Shown: positions 50,937 to 59,044 of the stretch, one piece after another | How the letters are laid out: each line of letters begins with the position of its first letter | Numbering within the stretch: position 1 is the stretch's first letter | Assembly (NCBI GenBank): GCA_020636405.1 | Contig: JACJXW010000006.1 | Span: 620,001-684,000, forward strand | DNA from: Lewinellaceae bacterium | GTDB lineage: Bacteria > Bacteroidota > Bacteroidia > Chitinophagales > Saprospiraceae | Direction: 5' to 3' | Length of the DNA: 64,000 bases | The notes under the pieces: generated by a model | Seen by the model: only the letters and a program-made list of their open reading frames with translations | The model's database searches: none | What the model was told of the DNA's origin: nothing | Made by a program: the position numbers and the translations under genes

Positions 50937-51260
50937 ATGGGAACTTACGATCTTCATATCAACTGTTTTTGGGCTCAAAGAATAGAAGGTTTTTATGCAA
51001 TATTGGCCAATGGACTAAAATTCCCAAAGTATTTTTCCGGAAAACTTGATTCTTTATCAGAGTGCTTATCCGATTTGACTTGGCTTGAAGAAAGCCAAAT
51101 TAACATATACTTTTACGAAGAACCTTTTTTTCTGAAAGGTGAAGCCCCTGGCCTCAGAAGTGCCGTTAAGCAAACAATCGAAGAAGCTGTTGAAGAGCTA
51201 CTTCAATTGGAAGAAGAGGAAGGAGAGATGCTCAAGAAGCTATCGATTTATTGGAAATAG
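50937..51260 (+). CDS. Barstar family immunity protein
   Basis: 107 residues. The barstar core is visible as GLKFPKYFSGKLDSLSECLS, then DLTWLEESQINIYF. It corresponds to barstar's P-E-Y-Y-G-E-N-L-D-A-L-W-D helix, with Asp35 conserved and Asp39 as Glu. The long acidic end (EEAVEELLQLEEEEGEML) is rich in Glu, as expected for a protein that blocks a basic RNase active site. It follows the intact barnase tip of copy E, a cognate pair. Confidence 0.8.
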   Translation: MGTYDLHINCFWAQRIEGFYAILANGLKFPKYFSGKLDSLSECLSDLTWLEESQINIYFYEEPFFLKGEAPGLRSAVKQTIEEAVEELLQLEEEEGEMLKKLSIYWK

Positions 51261-51298
51261 CCATCCACCGCTTGCGCCCCACTTGTTTGCACGGTTCG

Positions 51299-51350
51299 TT
51301 ACGACGTATCGTCGTACACGGCCCAAAGTCCAGGGCTTCTGCCCTACAAA
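51299..51350. repeat. Cassette-end repeat R3, copy d
   Basis: TTACGACGTATCGTCGTACA then CGGCCCAAAGTCCAGGGC and TTCTGCCCT: palindrome ACGACG-TAT-CGTCGT plus hairpin AGGGC-TTCT-GCCCT. Lies 39 bases after the barstar gene and marks the right end of the island. Confidence 0.8.
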
Positions 51351-51514
51351 ACAAAGCCCCTCTACCCCCTTATCAAAAAGGCCCTCCCAAATCCACCAAA
51401 AACCACCCCTGAAAACCAACAACTTACAAACGTCAATTGCCTTATCAAAAACCAGTACCTTTATGATCCACCATTCCCCTGTCCACAGTATTCAGCTAAA
51501 TTTCGCCTCTCCGT

Positions 51515-52864
51515 TTACCGCTTCACCCCTACCATCTCCACTTCCCGCCCCGGCACTTCCACCACCATTTCCGGGTGGGTGCGGAAGCGGTGGCGGGTAT
51601 TGCCGGAGAGGGTCGTGAAGCTGCCGTCTTCCTGGGGGATCAGCAGTTGCGGCAGGCCGCTGCGGCGGGAGAAATAGAGGCGGCCGTTTTCCAGGGACAC
51701 CTGGGCGGGCGTATCGCCGTCGATGAGGTAATCGCCGAGGAAGGACTGAAGGGCCGCTTCGTCGAGAGCAGGGTAGGCGAGCGGCTCCGGCATGAACAGA
51801 TAGGCGATACGGTGGTGCGTATCGGCATAATCTACGCGGCTGGAATTGGTGAGCAGGGCCACTACAACCTCCGCTTCGGGGTAGATCACCAGTTGAGTGA
51901 CGCCTCCTATGGAGCCGCCGCTGTGGCCGAACCACTCCCTCCCGGCTCCGTCCAGCTGCGAGGCCCATCCCATTCCATAATGGGTAGAGGCGCCGTCGGC
52001 CGTTGCCATAGGGGTAAGCCATATTTTCAGGGTCGTGTCGCTCAGGAAGCCGGGCCTGATGTGAGCCTGGCCGAAGTGCACCAGGTCTTCGGTGGTGGAC
52101 AGGAAGCCGCCGCCCGCCCATTTGTAGCTGTTGTCGACAAAGGGAGAATGGATGATGCGGCCGTCGTCCGTCCGTTCGTAGTAGCGGGTGCGGAAGGCGA
52201 TCAGGCTGTCGATGTGGTCGGGGGTAGTGTTCTTCATATTCAGAGGGGTGAAAACGGCCTGCTGCATGTAGCTTAGAAAATCCTTCCCGCTGGCCCCTTC
52301 GATGGCGGCGCTGATGAGGTTCCAGGCGTAGCTGGAGTAGGAATAGCGCGTGCCCGGCTCAAACAAGAGGGTGTCGTCGGCGAAGATGGCCAGGCCCTCC
52401 CTCACGGTGGCGTAGCGTTTGGTGCTCAGGAATTCCTCCCCCCGATAGTGGCGAATGCCGGAAAGGTGGCCCGCCAGTTGCCGTAGCGTGATGGGCCAGC
52501 GCTTCTCCGGGAATTCGGGCACGGACCTTTGAATGGGGGCGTCGAGGTTCACCTTCCCGGCATCGTAGAGCACGCCCAGAGCAGCGGCCGTAAGCGGCTT
52601 GCTCACGCTGCCGATCCGGAATCGGGTCTTGTCCGGATATACCGGCACCTGTTGCTCCAGGTCGGCGTATCCGAAGCCTTCCGACCAGACGATCTCGCCA
52701 TTCACCGATACGGAAACCGCCGCACCGGGGATATCACTGAAGGCAATGACGCGTTCCACCAGGCTGCGGGCGCTATCGATGGCAGCCTGGTAGCGGACGG
52801 GCTGGGCATGGGCGGAAAAGAAAAGTATTGAAAAGCAGAGGAAAGAGAGGAAGCGGTTTTTCAT
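51515..52864 (-). CDS. Serine hydrolase, class C beta-lactamase/PBP-like
   Basis: 449 residues from ATG 52864, chosen because it starts the signal peptide (MKNRFLSFLCFSILFFSAHA); upstream Met codons lack one. Active-site motif SVSK (FRIGSVSKPLTAAALG, near residue 86), the Tyr motif YSYSSYAWNLI near 165 and HSGGSIGG for the third box (near 315). After the catalytic domain comes a small C-terminal beta domain (FLGDYLIDGDTPAQVSLENG). Such proteins are mostly esterases or D-amino-acid peptidases rather than true beta-lactamases. First core gene right of the island. Confidence 0.9.
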   Translation of the reverse strand: MKNRFLSFLCFSILFFSAHAQPVRYQAAIDSARSLVERVIAFSDIPGAAVSVSVNGEIVWSEGFGYADLEQQVPVYPDKTRFRIGSVSKPLTAAALGVLYDAGKVNLDAPIQRSVPEFPEKRWPITLRQLAGHLSGIRHYRGEEFLSTKRYATVREGLAIFADDTLLFEPGTRYSYSSYAWNLISAAIEGASGKDFLSYMQQAVFTPLNMKNTTPDHIDSLIAFRTRYYERTDDGRIIHSPFVDNSYKWAGGGFLSTTEDLVHFGQAHIRPGFLSDTTLKIWLTPMATADGASTHYGMGWASQLDGAGREWFGHSGGSIGGVTQLVIYPEAEVVVALLTNSSRVDYADTHHRIAYLFMPEPLAYPALDEAALQSFLGDYLIDGDTPAQVSLENGRLYFSRRSGLPQLLIPQEDGSFTTLSGNTRHRFRTHPEMVVEVPGREVEMVGVKR

Positions 52865-52956
52865 ATCATCCATTTTAAATAAGAGGCTGGTAACTATCAG
52901 CATCAAATAAATACGCATTTTCTGCCTTTGTTCACCCCAAACCCTGAAGGGAGCAA

Positions 52957-53015
52957 CGGCCGAAAATGCTCTGTCTCCCTTTAGAGTTTAGGGCAAAACA
53001 GGGCATTTTCTGCCG
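52957..53015. repeat. Strong hairpin between the serine hydrolase and Uma2 genes
   Basis: Arms 52957-52974 and 52998-53015 pair over 18 positions with one mismatch and one G-T wobble (GAAAATGC core). No T-run follows on either strand. It may limit read-through from the Uma2 gene into the hydrolase gene. Confidence 0.5.
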
Positions 53016-53050
53016 ATTTATTAGATGATGCTGATCGTTACAGAGGCTGC

Positions 53051-53662
53051 TCATTCTTTATTTTCCCCTTTTTTGAAAACCGCTTTAGCCAGTATGGTGA
53101 ACTCCGGTAATGCAGGCGCGGCTGAGCATTCCTTGTTATCCGTGCAAACTGCCATCCTTTCCAGGTGCTCTCCTGTGTACACATGCACTTCCTCATAAAC
53201 AGGGAGAATATGCCAAACTACCTTCACTCCTGCCGCCCGGTAATCTTGCATTTTATGAACGACCTTGTTCATCATGTCCTTATTCGAGATCACTTCAATG
53301 ACAAAGGCCGGAACTTCGTATTCATTTTTCGCCAACCGGTTTATTTGTTCATCGGTCAGCCAGCAGATGTCAGGGCGACGGTGGTTTTCCAGGAAAAAAA
53401 GATCTGCCTCCGGCATTAGCTGGCCTGCCACTTTGCCTTTGAACTTAAGCATCATGAAAAGATCCAGGAGATTGCGTAAAATGTAAAGCTGCGATTTGTC
53501 CATGGTGTAGGGGTTTTTCTCCACAATACCATTGAGCCATTCATATTTGTAGCCATCCTCACGCGTCAGATATTTCTTCTGGAAAGCTTCCCAGCTTATC
53601 CGTTTTTTATTCTGGGTTTCCTGTAGCGTCTTTTTTGCAGCAGATGTCGGCATAGTTCCCAT
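53051..53662 (-). CDS. Uma2 family (DUF820) restriction endonuclease-fold protein
   Basis: 203 residues. Uma2 motifs are clear: ISWEAFQKKYLTREDGYKYE at the start (the usual W/T-x-E-E-F/Y box followed by Y-E-W-L-N-G), ADLFFLENHRRPDICWLTDE with the catalytic Asp of the PD-(D/E)xK core, and VPAFVIEVISNKDMMNKVVH with the E-V-I-S part. The Lys of the nuclease core would be in DMMNKVVHKM. Its role is unknown; the family is widespread and often multicopy. Ends close to the hairpin 52957-53015. Confidence 0.85.
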   Translation of the reverse strand: MGTMPTSAAKKTLQETQNKKRISWEAFQKKYLTREDGYKYEWLNGIVEKNPYTMDKSQLYILRNLLDLFMMLKFKGKVAGQLMPEADLFFLENHRRPDICWLTDEQINRLAKNEYEVPAFVIEVISNKDMMNKVVHKMQDYRAAGVKVVWHILPVYEEVHVYTGEHLERMAVCTDNKECSAAPALPEFTILAKAVFKKGENKE

Positions 53663-53804
53663 TTTTTCTAAAAATACAACTCTCTGATAGGTTTAACAAG
53701 TATTCCAGTTATTCCCTCATTCCTTTCTCGTTTGTACTTCCGCTTTCTTCCAGCCGCCGGAGCTTCAGCGGAGGAGGCCGCTTTCCGACTTCCGCCTTCC
53801 GACT

Positions 53805-55928
53805 TCACCCCTCCCGCTTCCCATACGCCAGCGCCAGCCGGATCCGGTGGTAGGGCACCTGTTCGCCCAGGTAGTCGAAGATGTCCTTCAGCTTGTAGGG
53901 CTCCTGCAGGTAGCGTAGCGATTTCAGCACCTTGTCCACTTCCGCCGGGCTGACCATCTCTTCCAGGGCGATGTCGTAGCCCTGTTCGTAGAGGACGGCC
54001 AGGTGGGAGTAGATGGTGGACAGGGCGATCTGCCGTTTAGCGGCGATCTCCTCAACGCTCAATCCCCGCTCGTACATCTCGTAGGTCACCTGGTAGGTGG
54101 AGGCGTTGCCGTGGTTGTTGGTGGGGCCAACAAACTCGATGATGGCGTCGATGAAGTAGCTGCCGTAGAGCTGCAGTTTGCGTTCGCCCACGCCGTTGAT
54201 GTTCTTCATCTCTTCGTCGGCCATGGGGCGAATGGCGGCCATTTCTTCGAGGGTGGCGTCGTTGAAGATGATGTAGGGCGGCACGCCGCGTTCCCGGGCC
54301 AGCTGTTTGCGCAGTTGGCGCAGTACTTCGAAGAGCTCGTCGCGCACGCGTTGGGGTTTGGCCGCCTGCTTGACCCTGGTTTTTTCGGCTTCCTGCCGCT
54401 CCTTGATCGTGGCGAAGCGCACCAGCTGTACTTTTTCATTGTCGAACAACACCCGCTGGCTGGCCGGGGTGAGCTTTAGGGCGCCGTGCTGGTCGTGCGC
54501 GATCTCGATGTAGCCGTAGTTGAGCAGTTGCAGCAAATAGTGTTGCCACTCCAGAAAAGGAATATCGCGGCCGGCGCCATAGGTCTTGACCTCGTGGTAG
54601 CCCCGTTCGAAGATCTCCTTCTTGCCGGAGCCGCGCAGCACGTCGATCACGGTGCCCATGCCCACGCTTTGCCGAAGGCGGTAGATGGCCGAGAGGGCCT
54701 TTTGAGCGATGACCGTTCCGTCGAACGCCTTGGGCGGATTTTTGCAGATGTCGCAGTTGCCGCAGTCCTCGTGTACGTCTTCGCTGAAGTAGCTGAGCAG
54801 GATGCGCCGGCGGCAGCCTACCGCTTCGGCATACTGCCGCATGCGGTCCAGCTTGGCGATCTTGACGTCGAGCATGTCGCTCTCGTTCTTCTTCAGGATG
54901 TCCTCCAGCATCATCACGTCCTGGTAGCTGTAGAACAGCAAGGTGTCGGCTTTGGCCCCGTCGCGGCCCGCGCGGCCGATCTCCTGGTAGTAGCTTTCGA
55001 TGTTTTTCGGCAGGTTGTAATGGATGACCCAGCGAATGTTGGACTTATCGATGCCCATGCCGAAGGCCACCGTAGCGCAGATCACCAGGGTGTTGTCGTT
55101 GGTAAAGTCCTCCTGTACCCTGGTGCGTTCCCCGGCGTCCATCCCGGCGTGGTAGTGGGCGGCGTCGATGCCGGCATCGCGCAGCTTTTCGGCCAGTTCT
55201 TCGGTACTGCGGCGGCTGAGGCAGTAGATAATGCCCGGCTGTTGGGGGCGTTTCTGGATGAAGCGGATGATCTGCTCGCGCCGTTTCTGGCCGGGGCGCA
55301 CCTCCAGGCTGAGGTTGGGGCGGTCGAAGGAGGCAATGAAGGTTTCGGGCTCCTGCAGCCTCAGCTGGCTGATGATGTCCTTGCGGGTCAGCTTGTCGGC
55401 CGTGGCGGTAAGGGCCATGACCGGAATGTCTTTGAACTCTGCCTTCAGGAAGCGCATCTGGGTGTATTCCGGGCGGAAGTCGTGCCCCCAGGCGGAGATA
55501 CAGTGGGCCTCGTCGATGGCAAAGAGGTTGATGGGCGCCCGCTTTAGCAAGGGGATGAAATTCTGGGAAACCAGCTTTTCCGGCGAGACGTACAGCAGGT
55601 CGAGCTCGCCCCTGAAGAATTCGTCTTCTACTTTCTGTTGTTCCAGTTCGGTGAGGGTGCTGTTCAGGAAGGCCGCGCGGACGCCGTTGGCGCGCAGCCC
55701 TTCCACCTGGTCCTTCATCAGGGAGATCAGCGGGGAGACGACCACCGCGGCGCCGGGTAGCGTGATGGCCGGTATCTGGTAACAGAGAGACTTGCCGCCG
55801 CCGGTCGGCATGAGCACCAGCGTGTCCCTGCCCTGGTAGGCCAGCCCGATGATCTCCGCCTGCATGGGGCGGAAACTGTCGTACCCGAAGTATTTCTTAA
55901 GGGCCTGTTTGGCGGCGGATAAACCCAT
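53805..55928 (-). CDS. recQ: ATP-dependent DNA helicase RecQ
   Basis: 707 residues. Superfamily-2 helicase motifs: Walker A MPTGGGKSLCYQIPA, DEAH box FAIDEAHCISAWGHDF, motif III ALTATAD, motif VI HYNLPKNIESYYQEIGRAGR. The zinc-binding cysteines are in AVGCRRRILLSYFSEDVHED, then CGNCDICKNPP. An RQC winged helix follows, then an HRDC domain (about 525-600: LRQLRKQLARERGVPPYIIF). The extra C-terminal part (GLSVEEIAAKRQIALSTIYS) is a helix-turn-helix tail seen in Bacteroidota RecQ. It unwinds DNA in recombination repair. Confidence 0.95.
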   Translation of the reverse strand: MGLSAAKQALKKYFGYDSFRPMQAEIIGLAYQGRDTLVLMPTGGGKSLCYQIPAITLPGAAVVVSPLISLMKDQVEGLRANGVRAAFLNSTLTELEQQKVEDEFFRGELDLLYVSPEKLVSQNFIPLLKRAPINLFAIDEAHCISAWGHDFRPEYTQMRFLKAEFKDIPVMALTATADKLTRKDIISQLRLQEPETFIASFDRPNLSLEVRPGQKRREQIIRFIQKRPQQPGIIYCLSRRSTEELAEKLRDAGIDAAHYHAGMDAGERTRVQEDFTNDNTLVICATVAFGMGIDKSNIRWVIHYNLPKNIESYYQEIGRAGRDGAKADTLLFYSYQDVMMLEDILKKNESDMLDVKIAKLDRMRQYAEAVGCRRRILLSYFSEDVHEDCGNCDICKNPPKAFDGTVIAQKALSAIYRLRQSVGMGTVIDVLRGSGKKEIFERGYHEVKTYGAGRDIPFLEWQHYLLQLLNYGYIEIAHDQHGALKLTPASQRVLFDNEKVQLVRFATIKERQEAEKTRVKQAAKPQRVRDELFEVLRQLRKQLARERGVPPYIIFNDATLEEMAAIRPMADEEMKNINGVGERKLQLYGSYFIDAIIEFVGPTNNHGNASTYQVTYEMYERGLSVEEIAAKRQIALSTIYSHLAVLYEQGYDIALEEMVSPAEVDKVLKSLRYLQEPYKLKDIFDYLGEQVPYHRIRLALAYGKREG

Positions 55929-56036
55929 TTGATTTATGATTTATGATTTTTGACGTTTGATTTATGATTTTCGGGGAATGGTGCGGCCCGCTGGGAACAT
56001 CGCAAATCGAAAATCGCAAATCAAACATCGCACATC
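55928..56036. repeat. Imperfect inverted repeat in the recQ leader
   Basis: Left arm 55928-55976 (GATTTATGATTTATGATTTT words), right arm 56000-56036. The right arm shares the 22 bases around CGCAAATCAAACATCGCACA with the inverted repeat at 26415-26540. It lies between the recQ start and its probable promoter, so it would be transcribed in the leader. Confidence 0.6.
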
Positions 56037-56044
56037 CAAAGATA
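56037..56044 (-). promoter_or_regulatory. Bacteroidota -7 promoter box for recQ
   Basis: Minus-strand TATCTTTG, an exact TAnnTTTG, about 110 bases before the recQ start. It implies that the palindromic repeat 55928-56036 is part of the leader. Confidence 0.45.
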
Positions 56045-56214
56045 CCCCTTTGTTTTCCCCAAAAAAAGGACACTCACCACCTGTTTTTCATCCCCTTACT
56101 GGAAGACGTACGATGCTTACTTTTAAATAAAAAACTGATAAACAAGAGGTTTGATAAAGGTGGAAAGCTGTTGTTAATTAAATTTTCACTCCTCTGGAGG
56201 GGCCCAAAACAGCA

Positions 56215-56236
56215 GGTGCAGCCAACTGGCTGCACC
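56215..56236 (-). terminator. Hairpin downstream of the O-acetylation operon
   Basis: GGTGCAGCCA-AC-TGGCTGCACC, a perfect palindromic stem; read on the minus strand it is followed after four bases by TTTT. It stands about 170 bases after the stop at 56403, beyond the tandem repeat, and could end that operon. The rest of the gap 56045-56339 shows nothing else. Confidence 0.5.
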
Positions 56237-56339
56237 CAAAAACCTGTAGTTGTAATGAATTTGACGTTAAGGTAGGGCTATTTTGTTAGTTATGCGAATG
56301 AAAGCCTGAAGATTTTAACCGGGCAAGGGACAAGGGGCG

Positions 56340-56416
56340 CCGATCCCCGAATCCCGAATCCCGAATCAACGAATCACGAATCAACGAATCCCGAATCCCG
56401 AATCAACGAATCAACG
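56340..56416. repeat. Short tandem repeat, unit CGAATCC/CGAATCA
   Basis: About ten 7-8 base units, the same motif as at 10558-10637. The array runs into the last codons of the AlgX-like gene (stop at 56403), so the repeat forms the end of its frame. Confidence 0.85.
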
Positions 56417-57539
56417 CCTCCTCCAGCCGGTCCAGATAACCGAACCCGAAATTATTGAGGTTGATCTCCGCATGGGGCAGCAGGATGATGTCCCGGCGCA
56501 GTGTCTCCTCCAGAATGGGCAGCGACTGGGCGTGCTGGCCACCCTGGGGCGGGAAGATGGTTCCGTAGTAATACCAGAAGGAAGACTCCGGGTGGAACAG
56601 GCCCTGCTGAATGCCGTAATCGTACCAGATCTTGTAGTAGCTGTCTCCGATAATCAAAACTTTGGGCAGGTAGGAAATGCTGTCCTTCTGGTACCGGATC
56701 TCCGGGTAGGGCATGGGCATGGCCGCGGGCTCCCGGCTGATGTTGGCGCCGTAGAGCAGCTCCTTGTCGGTGCTCCTAAGGGAATCCGTCATTTTCACGG
56801 CTTTCTGGTACTGCATCGCAGGCAGTTCTTTGCCGAGCAATTGCCCGATCTTCAGGCGCATGCTGTCGGCAGCCACCGTGGCGCCGTAGTAGTTCCAGTG
56901 CAGGCCGAATTGCGGATAAGTAGGGTAGGGGAACTGCGCCTTATCCCCGATCAGGAAATCGAAATTCAGGAAGGGCACGCCGGAAAGTTCCAGCAGCTCG
57001 GAGAATACCCGCCAGTTGCTGCTATCGGCTTCCCGCTCGCGGTAGAAGGCGGGCAGGTGTTCCGGCAGTACTCGCGGCTTGCCGGGAGGCAGCACCACCA
57101 GCAGTTGTGGGCCATCTGGCCCGAGTAGTTGCTGAATGCGTTGCAGCTGCTGTACTTTGAATTTTATGGCGCTCCGCCCGATGTAGTCCATTCCGGCAAA
57201 GGCCTCGCAATATTCTATGGCGTAGAAGTAATTGTTATTCCCATACACCACCCGCGGTGCGCCGCTGTCCCCGAAGACATCCCGCAGCAACTGGTTGCGG
57301 TGGCGGACGACGAACGGAGCAATAGGGCTCTGGTTGCGGCGCGCCTGTTCGTACTGGCTCTGGTAGTCGCCCGTCAGCCACTTCTGGGGCCAGAACCGGG
57401 GGTAGTCTACCCGCTCGAAACTGCCGCCCAACGCCGGCGACTGCAACACCGGGAAGGCCCGCTGCAGCACCGGCAGGTAGTACTCCGGCAGGGTGATCAG
57501 AGCAAGAACCAGAAAGAAAAGCAGGTATCGCAGTCGCAT
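56403..57539 (-). CDS. AlgX/AlgJ-like SGNH O-acetyltransferase-associated protein
   Basis: 378 residues, anchored by one N-terminal membrane segment (LRYLLFFLVLALITLPEYYL). The SGNH-like domain shows VVYGNNNYFYAIEYCEAFAG near 95, LLVVLPPGKPRVLPEHLPAF, the motif FGLHWNYYGATVAADSM (near 215) and the GDSY box VLIIGDSYYKIWYDYG (near 295). This is the AlgJ/AlgX pattern, working with an MBOAT protein to O-acetylate an exopolysaccharide or other glycan in the periplasm. It lies 10 bases downstream of the MBOAT gene, one operon. Confidence 0.85.
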   Translation of the reverse strand: MRLRYLLFFLVLALITLPEYYLPVLQRAFPVLQSPALGGSFERVDYPRFWPQKWLTGDYQSQYEQARRNQSPIAPFVVRHRNQLLRDVFGDSGAPRVVYGNNNYFYAIEYCEAFAGMDYIGRSAIKFKVQQLQRIQQLLGPDGPQLLVVLPPGKPRVLPEHLPAFYREREADSSNWRVFSELLELSGVPFLNFDFLIGDKAQFPYPTYPQFGLHWNYYGATVAADSMRLKIGQLLGKELPAMQYQKAVKMTDSLRSTDKELLYGANISREPAAMPMPYPEIRYQKDSISYLPKVLIIGDSYYKIWYDYGIQQGLFHPESSFWYYYGTIFPPQGGQHAQSLPILEETLRRDIILLPHAEINLNNFGFGYLDRLEEALIR

Positions 57540-57549
57540 AGCCGGCGGT

Positions 57550-58971
57550 TTAAAATTTAAAGTAGATGAAGGGATTGAAGCCGGAGGCGTAGATCTCGGC
57601 CAGGCACAGCCATCCCAGTATCAGGCTGCCCGCCAGCTTCAGTGCCAACTGCCCCAACTGGCCGGTATTTTCGTACCACCGGCTGGCCCGGCTTTCTACC
57701 GCCTCGAAAACGCCCATGAAGGAGAAGAGGGCGCCCAGCGCCAGCGTGAACCAGAACCGGTGGTTGGTAAATACGGCCATATCTGTCCCCTGGAAGCTGA
57801 ACAGCTGCCCCAGGTAAGCCGTACTGTGGGCCAGGCTGGGGGAGCGGAAGAACACCCAGCCGATGAGCACGATCAGGAACGTCAGCAGCATGGCCGGCAC
57901 TTTTCCGAGGCGCTGCAACGCATCGCGCAGCCCCAGGCGGTCGAGAATGAGGAACAGGCCGTGGTAGCCGCCCCAGATGACGAAATTCCAGGCGGCGCCG
58001 TGCCACAGGCCGGAAAGCAGAAAGACCGTGCTGAGGTTGACGTAAAGGCGTACCGTCGACACCCGGTTGCCGCCGAGCGGAATGTACAGGTAATCGCGCA
58101 TCCAGCGGCTGAGGGTAATGTGCCAGCGCCGCCAGAATTCGGTGATGCTCTGCGAGATGTAGGGGAAGTTGAAATTTTCCGGGAACCGGAAACCCATCAT
58201 CAGGGCCAGGCCGATGGCCATGTCCGAGTAGCCGGAGAAATCGAAATAGATCTGGAAGGCATAGGCTACGATCACCACCCAACTGCTCACCATGCCCAGC
58301 TCGCCGGCAGGCAGCTCGAATGCGGCATCCACCACTTCGCCCAGGGCATTGGCCAGCAGCACTTTCTTGGACAGGCCGATGAGGAAGCGCAGCAGGCCTT
58401 CCAGCAGTACGTCGTGGGAAAGCCTCCGCTTCTCAGCGGGCAACTGCTCGGCCACCTCGTTGAAGCGCACAATGGGCCCGGCGATCAGTTGGGGGAACAA
58501 CAGGATGTACAGCGCATAGTCGAAGAGGTTGTCGAGGGGACGGGTGCGCCCATGGTAGCAATCCAGCACATAGCTCACCTTCTGGAACGTGATGAAAGAA
58601 ATGCCGATGGGCAGGGCAATACGCGCCATTCGGATGCCCTCGCTGCCAAAGAGCGCCGCCACCAGGTTGAGGTTCTCTACCGCGAAGTTGAGGTATTTGC
58701 TGACCGCTAAGATGGCTACATCCACAATGATAGTAAGCGCCAGCAACCGCTTGCGCCGGGCGCCTTCCGAGAGGGCCGTCAGCCGGACGAGGTAATAATC
58801 GATGATCAGCGAGGTGAAAATGACGAAAATGAAAGAAGGAGCGCCCCAGGCGTAAAAGTACAGGCTGGCCAGCAGGGCAGTGGCGTTTTTCCACTTTACC
58901 GGGCTGAGGTAGTAGAAGAGCAGGAAGACAGGCAGAAAGGAAAGTAGAAAGTAAAGGCTGCTGAATACCAT
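57550..58971 (-). CDS. MBOAT family O-acyltransferase (AlgI-like)
   Basis: 473 residues, about eleven hydrophobic segments. Start motif MVFSSLYFLLSFLPVFLLFYY and the PIGISFITFQKVSYVLDCYH segment are those of AlgI/DltB-like MBOATs. The conserved His motif is LSGLWHGAAWNFVIWGGYHG near residue 320, preceded by FWRRWHITLSRWMRDYLYIP. It moves acetyl groups across the membrane for O-acetylation of glycan. First gene of a two-gene operon with the AlgX-like protein; no alginate synthesis genes are near, so the target polymer is unknown. Confidence 0.93.
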   Translation of the reverse strand: MVFSSLYFLLSFLPVFLLFYYLSPVKWKNATALLASLYFYAWGAPSFIFVIFTSLIIDYYLVRLTALSEGARRKRLLALTIIVDVAILAVSKYLNFAVENLNLVAALFGSEGIRMARIALPIGISFITFQKVSYVLDCYHGRTRPLDNLFDYALYILLFPQLIAGPIVRFNEVAEQLPAEKRRLSHDVLLEGLLRFLIGLSKKVLLANALGEVVDAAFELPAGELGMVSSWVVIVAYAFQIYFDFSGYSDMAIGLALMMGFRFPENFNFPYISQSITEFWRRWHITLSRWMRDYLYIPLGGNRVSTVRLYVNLSTVFLLSGLWHGAAWNFVIWGGYHGLFLILDRLGLRDALQRLGKVPAMLLTFLIVLIGWVFFRSPSLAHSTAYLGQLFSFQGTDMAVFTNHRFWFTLALGALFSFMGVFEAVESRASRWYENTGQLGQLALKLAGSLILGWLCLAEIYASGFNPFIYFKF

Positions 58972-58992
58972 GCTGAATGTTTAACTTGCGGG

Positions 58993-59000
58993 CAAATATA
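58993..59000 (-). promoter_or_regulatory. Bacteroidota -7 promoter box for the MBOAT operon
   Basis: Minus-strand TATATTTG, an exact TAnnTTTG, 22 bases upstream of the ATG at 58971. Confidence 0.5.
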
Positions 59001-59044
59001 GGATATTGAACACGAATAGGATCGAAAAATCAAGTTCCGCTATC

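Noticed and set aside
54486..55547. Long open frame on the plus strand opposite recQ
   Set aside because: Antisense shadow caused by high GC codon use; recQ has all helicase motifs.
57493..58710. Long open frame opposite the MBOAT gene
   Set aside because: No recognisable domain, composition of a shadow frame; the minus-strand MBOAT frame has membrane segments and conserved motifs.
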